Below are positions 21,388 through 26,083 of a stretch of 26,083 bases of DNA, piece by piece. The position numbers were made by a program, and so were the translations under genes. The stretch is from contig JBAVQS010000345.1 of assembly GCA_049694275.1 (NCBI GenBank), positions 1 through 26,083 on the forward strand, written 5' to 3'. The stretch's first letter is position 1. Every line of letters starts with the position of its first letter. This DNA comes from JBAVQS01 sp049694275 (lineage in GTDB: Bacteria; Chloroflexota; Anaerolineae; UBA4142; SHND01). The notes below the pieces were generated by a model. That model did no database searches. It saw nothing but the letters and a program-made list of their open reading frames with translations, and was not told the DNA's origin.

Positions 21388-23094
21388 ATGGATTGGAGAC
21401 TGCGTGCAGTGAGCACGCAGTCTCCAATCTCTCTGATGATGCGCATTGCAACCCGGCTGATTTTTTTCCTTCCCCTCGCGTTTCTCGCGGTCTTTTACTT
21501 TTATCCTCTCGCCGCGATCCTTCGCTATTCTTTCTTTCCCAGCGGGGCCCTCGACTTGTCGGGGCTGAACGAGTTTTTCGCCGATCCCTATTATCCGGGC
21601 GTGTTGTGGTTTACCATCTGGCAGGCGGCCATTTCGACGTTGTTGACGTTGTTCGCCGCGCTGCCGGCTGCTTACATCCTGGCGCGTTACCGGTTCCCCG
21701 GACAGGGGTTGATCCGCGCACTCACCACCATCCCCTTTCTCATGCCGACCATTGTCGTCGCCCCGGCCCTGATCGCCCTGCTCGGCCCACGCGGCCTCCT
21801 CAACCTGGCGCTGATGAGCACCTTCCACCTCGACTCGCCGCCGATCAAACTGCTCGGCACGGTCGGAATTATCTTTATTGCCCACATCTTTTACAATTTC
21901 ACCATCGTCCTGCGCCTGGTCGGTGGGTTCTGGGCCAACCTGGACCCTCAGTTTGGGGACGCGGCGCGGGTGCTGGGCGCGAATCGTTGGCGCGTCTGGT
22001 GGGAAATTACACTGCCACTACTCGCCCCCGCCATCCTCGCGGCCGCGCTCCTGGTGTTCATCTTTGACTTTACTTCTTTCGGAGTCATTCTCATTCTCGG
22101 CGGCGTGCGCATGGCAACGCTAGAGGTCGAAATTTACCGGCAGACGGCCAACCTCTTTGACCTGCCGCTTGCCGCCGTCCTCTCGCTTGTCCAGATTGTC
22201 TTTACTTTTATCCTGATGATCGTCTATACGCGCCTTCAAGCGCGCCTGGCGGTTCCACTCAAGCTCCGCCCGCAAAATATTACCCGGCGGGCGCTCAAGA
22301 CCTGGCGCGAGCGCATCACCGCAAGCCTCATCCTCACCGCGATGCTCGTTTTTCTGCTGACGCCGCTGGTGATCCTGCTCATCGAATCCTTCGACACGAC
22401 GAGCGGTTTGGGCCTAAGCAATTATATCGAGCTGACGATCAACCGGCGCGGGTCGATCACCTATATCCCGCCGGTGGATATTATTCGCAATTCGCTCGGC
22501 TTTGCCGCGCTGACGGTTGTCCTGTCGGTGAGCCTCGGCCTGCTCGCCGCCTATTCCATCCTGAACTCGCGGCGGCTGTCGGCCATCCTCGACCCGCTCT
22601 TTCTTTTGCCCCTTGCCACGTCGGCCGTCACGCTCGGGTTTGGATACATCCTGGCCCTCAGCGATCCGCCGCTTGACCTGCGCGCCTCGCCCTGGATTGT
22701 GCCGATTGCGCATACCCTGATCGCCCTGCCGCTCGTCACGCGCAGTGTGCTCCCCTTATTGCGTGATATCAAGCCCAATCTGCGCGAGGCCGCCGCCGTG
22801 CTGGGCGCATCACCGGCGCAGGTCTGGCGTGAGGTGGACTTGCCGATTGTCGGACGAGCGATCATCGTCGGGGCGGTTTTTGCTTTTACCGTGTCGATGG
22901 GCGAGTTCGGCGCGACGACCCTCATCGCCCGGCCTGAGTATACGACCATCCCTCTCGCCATTTATCGCTTTCTCGGCCAGCCGGGTCTGGTTAATTATGG
23001 TCAGGCGCTCGCCCTCAGTTCGATCCTCATGGGAGTCAGTGCTCTGGCGATTGTGCTGATGGAACGGTTCCGGCTGGGCGAAGCCGAATTTTGA
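21388..23094 (+). CDS. thiP: Thiamine ABC transporter, permease (fused double membrane domain)
   Basis: ThiP is the membrane channel of the thiamine importer. The 568-residue product has about 12 helices in two tandem permease domains, each with an EAA coupling loop: AARVLGANRWRVWWEITLP in the first half and AAAVLGASPAQVWREVDLP in the second. That is the typical fused architecture of ThiP and ferric permeases. Start choice is uncertain. ATG 21388 lies right after the thiB stop (TAAAATG) with GAGG 4 nt before it, giving an extra N-terminus encoded by the palindrome. ATG 21436 or 21439 gives a more usual MRIATRLIFFLP start but has no ribosome-binding sequence. The gene is followed 15 nt later by thiQ. 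Confidence 0.93.
   Translation: MDWRLRAVSTQSPISLMMRIATRLIFFLPLAFLAVFYFYPLAAILRYSFFPSGALDLSGLNEFFADPYYPGVLWFTIWQAAISTLLTLFAALPAAYILARYRFPGQGLIRALTTIPFLMPTIVVAPALIALLGPRGLLNLALMSTFHLDSPPIKLLGTVGIIFIAHIFYNFTIVLRLVGGFWANLDPQFGDAARVLGANRWRVWWEITLPLLAPAILAAALLVFIFDFTSFGVILILGGVRMATLEVEIYRQTANLFDLPLAAVLSLVQIVFTFILMIVYTRLQARLAVPLKLRPQNITRRALKTWRERITASLILTAMLVFLLTPLVILLIESFDTTSGLGLSNYIELTINRRGSITYIPPVDIIRNSLGFAALTVVLSVSLGLLAAYSILNSRRLSAILDPLFLLPLATSAVTLGFGYILALSDPPLDLRASPWIVPIAHTLIALPLVTRSVLPLLRDIKPNLREAAAVLGASPAQVWREVDLPIVGRAIIVGAVFAFTVSMGEFGATTLIARPEYTTIPLAIYRFLGQPGLVNYGQALALSSILMGVSALAIVLMERFRLGEAEF
21391..21429. repeat. Perfect 17-bp palindrome at the thiB/thiP junction
   Basis: GATTGGAGACTGCGTGC (21391-21407), loop AGTGA and GCACGCAGTCTCCAATC (21413-21429) pair without a mismatch. 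The hairpin starts 4 nt after the thiB stop codon and has no U-run, so it is not an intrinsic terminator. Depending on the thiP start codon it is either intergenic or translated as the first residues of ThiP. Confidence 0.95.
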
Positions 23095-23109
23095 GCGGCG
23101 CGAGGAATT

Positions 23110-24168
23110 ATGACTGAGCTCATTCAGGTTCGCAATATTTTTAAATCGTATGACGGTGCGTCCTTGCTCCAGAACGTGAGCTTGACAATCCACGCGGGCG
23201 AAGTGGTGTGTCTGCTTGGCCCCAGTGGGACCGGCAAGACGACGCTGCTCCGAATCATTGCGGGGCTGGAAATTCAGGAGGCGGGGCAGGTCCTCTACGA
23301 GGGACGCGACCTGCGGAATGTGCCGGTCCACCAGCGCGGGTTCGGGCTCATGTTCCAGGACCTCGCGCTCTTTCCGCACCGAACCGTCGCCGAGAATGTC
23401 GCGTTTGGATTGCGCATGCATAATCTGCGGGGGGATGGGCTTGGCGCACGGGTGAACGAGGCGCTGGACATGGTCGGTCTGGACCCTGCCCGCTTTGCGC
23501 GGCGCGACGTCAATCACCTGTCAGGCGGCGAGCAGCAGCGCGTTGCGCTTGCGCGCAGCCTGGCGCCGCGCCCGCGCTTTTTGATGTTCGACGAGCCGCT
23601 CGGCGCGCTCGATCGAATCCTCCGGGAGCAGTTGGCTGAGGATTTGCGCAACCTGCTCAAACGGATCGGCATGACCGCGCTGTATGTCACTCACGATCAG
23701 GAAGAGGCCTTTGTGATCGCCGACCGGCTGGTGATTATCAAAGAGGGACAGGTCGCGCAGTCCGGCGCGCCGGCCGAGGTCTACGGGCATCCCGCTTCGG
23801 CTTTTGTGGCGCGCTTTCTTGGCCTCACAAATCTCGTCCCGACGCGGGAGATTGTGCGCGCCGGAGACCTGGTGCGAGCCGTGACCGATGCCGGCATCTT
23901 TGTTTTGCCTGCCGCACAGCGATCAGCCGACAGCGCGGTTGTCCTGCTCCGTCCCACGGCGGTTCGCCGTGCCGCGCCTGCAATCGCGCAGGCCGAAAAT
24001 GTGGTGCGCGGCGTAGTGGCTGAATCGATGCTCTACGCCGGCCATACACGCGTCCTGATCGCGGCCGGCGCATCCCATTTGACCTTTGAGTGGGAAGAAT
24101 CCTTGCCAATCGGGAGCCATATCGAGTTCGATTTAACCCCGGACCAAATCCAACTGCTCCCACATTAA
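23110..24168 (+). CDS. thiQ: Thiamine ABC transporter, ATP-binding protein
   Basis: ThiQ energises the importer. The 352-residue chain has Walker A GPSGTGKT (37-44), Q-loop FQD, signature LSGGE (137-141), Walker B LMFDE (Glu162) and switch His195. After about residue 235 it carries a C-terminal TOBE-like regulatory domain, longer than the minimal E. coli ThiQ and more like the ATPases of the Pot/Fbp/CysA type. On its own the sequence could serve another substrate; the thiamine assignment rests on the TPP riboswitch and on thiB and thiP. Shine-Dalgarno GAGG lies 4 nt before the ATG. Confidence 0.9.
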   Translation: MTELIQVRNIFKSYDGASLLQNVSLTIHAGEVVCLLGPSGTGKTTLLRIIAGLEIQEAGQVLYEGRDLRNVPVHQRGFGLMFQDLALFPHRTVAENVAFGLRMHNLRGDGLGARVNEALDMVGLDPARFARRDVNHLSGGEQQRVALARSLAPRPRFLMFDEPLGALDRILREQLAEDLRNLLKRIGMTALYVTHDQEEAFVIADRLVIIKEGQVAQSGAPAEVYGHPASAFVARFLGLTNLVPTREIVRAGDLVRAVTDAGIFVLPAAQRSADSAVVLLRPTAVRRAAPAIAQAENVVRGVVAESMLYAGHTRVLIAAGASHLTFEWEESLPIGSHIEFDLTPDQIQLLPH

Positions 24169-24217
24169 AAAAACGCAAATCCGTCAACTGACCGATGCCA
24201 CCTGCCGGATTCCGGGA

Positions 24218-24332
24218 TATAATCGGCACAGTTGTGGTGTCCACAACCAGTGACGTTGGATGTAAAACTTACTAGTTGGCGGGTTGTCGAGTTATCTAAT
24301 TTAAAGGCGCAGCAAATGCTGCGCCTTTTTTT
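24218..24332 (+). ncRNA. Candidate small RNA with own promoter element and terminator
   Basis: After the thiQ stop there is a consensus TATAAT (24218-24223) without a clear -35 box. About 7 nt downstream begins a perfect 7-bp hairpin, GTTGTGG (24231-24237) / CCACAAC (24241-24247). After about 55 nt without an ORF the strong terminator at 24303-24332 follows. A transcript of about 100 nt is possible. The simpler reading is the 3' end of the thiBPQ mRNA. Confidence 0.35.
24303..24332. terminator. Intrinsic terminator after the thiamine operon
   Basis: The perfect stem AAAGGCGCAGC (24303-24313) / GCTGCGCCTTT (24318-24328) with loop AAAT runs into seven T in total. It ends the plus-strand transcript and, less strongly, that of the minus-strand GGDEF-like gene, whose stop codon is 18 nt away. 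Confidence 0.9.
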
Positions 24333-24349
24333 ATTTTCCCAATCACTAT

Positions 24350-25258
24350 CTATCCGCTCGCAATCTTGTGCTGGGGATCAGCTTCAGCCTGCGTCAGGGC
24401 GCCTTCGGCGCGCGCTAAAAGCGCCAGGTTCTCAGAGACGCTCCCTCCGAGCGCCGCGGCATACCCCACCGCCATGTCGAGCCGATCGTACGGGGCGGGA
24501 AAGTCATAGTAATGCTCGCGCAGGATGACGCGCAACCGCACTGCCGTCCGCTGCGCGCCCCATTCGTCGGTCTGCGGGGCGACCATCAGGAACTCGCACT
24601 TGTCGCCGCGCCCGACCACGTCCGACGAGCGCGACGAGCGTTTGAACAGGCCCGCCATCTCGACGAGCAACTTGTCGGCGCTCCCAGGCCCCAGATCGCG
24701 GATAATATCGTCAAGTTTTTCCACGCCAAAAAGGAGACAGGCTACCGGGGTGCGATAGCGGGCCGCGCGTGCGGCTTCATACGCGAGCCGGTGGAGCATA
24801 TAGTGACGCGAGTAGAGGCCCGTGAGCTGGTCGGTGATGGCCGTGATATGGTCGTCGCTATCGGCGGTCAGCAGATCGGGGAGCGGGCGCCGTGAGCGCA
24901 AGAGCCGCGCCATTTCTTCGCGAAAGCTCAGGAAATCGATCGGCCCCATCAGTACTTGAACCTGCGGCAGGTTGGCCCGCACAACGGCGGCGGCCTCTTC
25001 GGAATCGCGGGCGACGAAGAGGATAGGAATATCCTTGGTGGGTTCGAGCGCACGCAGTGCGCGCGCGACATCCAGTCCGCTGAGCCCGGGCAGGTCCAAT
25101 CCCAGAACAATCGCATCCGGCTTTTCGTCAAGTGCGCGGTCGATCACGTCGAGCCCTTCGTGGGTGATGTGCGCACTATAGTGCGCGTCGCGCAGCGCGA
25201 CCTCGATGGCGCTGACGGTCAAGGTGTCGGGATGAGCAATCAAAAATTTAGGGTTCAT
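24350..25258 (-). CDS. Receiver-GGDEF-like protein, both domains degenerate
   Basis: The 302-residue protein has a response-regulator receiver fold (about 1-120) joined to a diguanylate-cyclase-like domain (about 140-290, starting DQLTGLYSRHYM). The receiver lacks the acidic pair (His9-Pro10), has Gly53 where the phosphorylated aspartate should be (VLGLDLPG), Val82 for Thr/Ser and Gly105 for the conserved lysine. The GGDEF signature reads DKCEF (219-223). Phosphorylation and c-di-GMP synthesis are thus both unlikely, and it probably acts through protein binding or as a sensor of a ligand. Its ATG overlaps the end of the upstream tRNA nucleotidyltransferase gene by 11 nt, so the two are translationally coupled. 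Confidence 0.85.
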   Translation of the reverse strand: MNPKFLIAHPDTLTVSAIEVALRDAHYSAHITHEGLDVIDRALDEKPDAIVLGLDLPGLSGLDVARALRALEPTKDIPILFVARDSEEAAAVVRANLPQVQVLMGPIDFLSFREEMARLLRSRRPLPDLLTADSDDHITAITDQLTGLYSRHYMLHRLAYEAARAARYRTPVACLLFGVEKLDDIIRDLGPGSADKLLVEMAGLFKRSSRSSDVVGRGDKCEFLMVAPQTDEWGAQRTAVRLRVILREHYYDFPAPYDRLDMAVGYAAALGGSVSENLALLARAEGALTQAEADPQHKIASG

Positions 25259-26083
25259 GCGCCTCGTCTCCTTTGGTCAACCGGGACCTGACCCAACTTT
25301 CCTCTTCGGCCCGGGTGGTCATCTCACCATCCAATTGTTTCACACGTAGCTGTCCCAGAATTTCACGATACAGGGGTCCCGGCGGGATTCCCATCAAACG
25401 CAAATCGGCGCCGGTCAGATGCGATTGCACCGCGCGCCAGTTAGCCCGGAACCGGTCGATATTCGCCCGTGCCCGCTCCGAATGGGTGGAAATGGCAAAG
25501 ACGACCAGGCTCGTATCCTCAAACCGCTCGACCAACTCGACTACGCGGCTCGGTTTCACCGTCGCCGAACTCAACGCGCGCTCCAGCACCCGCAAGGCAA
25601 TCACCTGCTGCAAGATCTCCCCTTCACGTTTGCTGAGTTTGAGTCGCCGCGCAAGCTGGCGCGCCTCGGACCCCCGCAGGGGATATCCCAAAAGCCCCAG
25701 ATAAAGAAGCGGCGTCGGCGGGAGAGATTCCCGCAGGGCGCGGTACCGGGCCGCCAGCCGTTCATCCGCCTGCAAGCTAGGTTGGATTTTAGCGAGCGCG
25801 CCCAGTTCCTGCAATCGAATGAGGGCGTTTTCCGGCATCGCCTCTGCAAAGATCAGGTTGAGCTCGTGATGCAGCCGTTCCCCGCTGACCCGTTCCAACA
25901 TGTCGAGCGCATCGCCGATCAATTGGGCTGTGCGCGCCTCCAGACGGAACCCGAATCGCTGCTCAAATCGCGCGGCGCGCAGGATGCGGGTCGGATCCTC
26001 GATGAACGACAGATTGTGCAGGACGCGAATCAAACCACGCTGCAGGTCCTGCTCACCGCCGTAAGGATCGAGCAAAGCGCCGT
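25248..26083 (-). CDS. tRNA nucleotidyltransferase / poly(A) polymerase family, C-terminal part
   Basis: The frame continues beyond the right edge of the window, so the N-terminal catalytic head with its GS and DxD motifs is not visible. What remains begins with LLDPYGGEQDLQRGLIRVL, the end of the nucleotidyltransferase domain, then the RNA-binding signature EDPTRILRAARFEQRFGFRLE and helical body and tail domains. This is the class II CCA-adding enzyme / poly(A) polymerase family, which adds or repairs the CCA end of tRNAs. No HD motif is seen in the visible part. The choice between CCA-adding and poly(A) activity cannot be made from this portion. It overlaps the REC-GGDEF-like gene by 11 nt. 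Confidence 0.9.
   Translation of the reverse strand, partial: GALLDPYGGEQDLQRGLIRVLHNLSFIEDPTRILRAARFEQRFGFRLEARTAQLIGDALDMLERVSGERLHHELNLIFAEAMPENALIRLQELGALAKIQPSLQADERLAARYRALRESLPPTPLLYLGLLGYPLRGSEARQLARRLKLSKREGEILQQVIALRVLERALSSATVKPSRVVELVERFEDTSLVVFAISTHSERARANIDRFRANWRAVQSHLTGADLRLMGIPPGPLYREILGQLRVKQLDGEMTTRAEEESWVRSRLTKGDEAHEP

Overview
The window is GC-rich bacterial chromosome with dense, mostly housekeeping gene content. It most resembles a member of the Chloroflexota (Anaerolineae-like): fused ECF ATPases, a lipoprotein-type thiamine-binding protein typical of organisms that anchor binding proteins by lipid, orphan DnaA-N proteins, and TPR and HEAT repeat proteins. This assignment is inference from gene style; no rRNA or other phylogenetic marker is present. 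No rRNA, tRNA, CRISPR array, transposase or prophage structural gene was seen.

Layout. 1-983: the 3' end of a TPR protein built of almost identical 120-bp DNA repeats, then a non-coding stretch with a dispersed-type inverted repeat. 984-1926: an orphan replication-initiator-like gene (winged helix, repetitive linker, DnaA domain I) on the minus strand, whose linker is encoded by 45-bp direct repeats next to AT-rich 12-mers. 2066-2947: a MarR-GNAT fusion. 3013-6174 (minus): a small membrane-anchored protein, a fused double ECF ATPase and EcfT. 6332-10228 (plus): a soluble PRC/MgtE-N/CBS protein followed by two Nramp-like transporters with altered metal-site motifs, probably a magnesium uptake unit. 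10272-12311: a small membrane protein, a P1-family (DmpA-like) peptidase and a CoaX-like kinase. 12388-15758 (minus): a HEAT protein, CTP synthase and a Roadblock/LC7 protein. 15859-19555 (minus): a heterodimeric ABC exporter. 20157-24168 (plus): thiamine transporter thiBPQ behind a TPP riboswitch. 24350-26083 (minus): a degenerate REC-GGDEF protein and the 3' part of a tRNA nucleotidyltransferase/poly(A) polymerase.

Regulatory RNA is the strongest theme. The thiBPQ operon has a complete promoter-riboswitch-terminator unit, with an extra helix inserted in the conserved 3' half of the aptamer. The divergent ABC exporter operon has its own good promoter, then about 250 nt of leader holding a small ORF and two intrinsic terminators before the first structural gene, an arrangement like ribosome-mediated attenuation of drug exporters. 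pyrG has a terminator hairpin ending 6 nt before its Shine-Dalgarno sequence, so practically any pyrG transcript must cross it. A 17-bp perfect palindrome sits at the thiB/thiP junction.

The most novel candidates are the origin-like array inside the initiator gene, the leader of the ABC exporter, the MgtE-sensor plus Nramp unit, and the modified TPP riboswitch. Several proteins have lost catalytic or binding residues (the N-terminal NBD of the ECF ATPase, CoaX, REC-GGDEF); each is listed separately.
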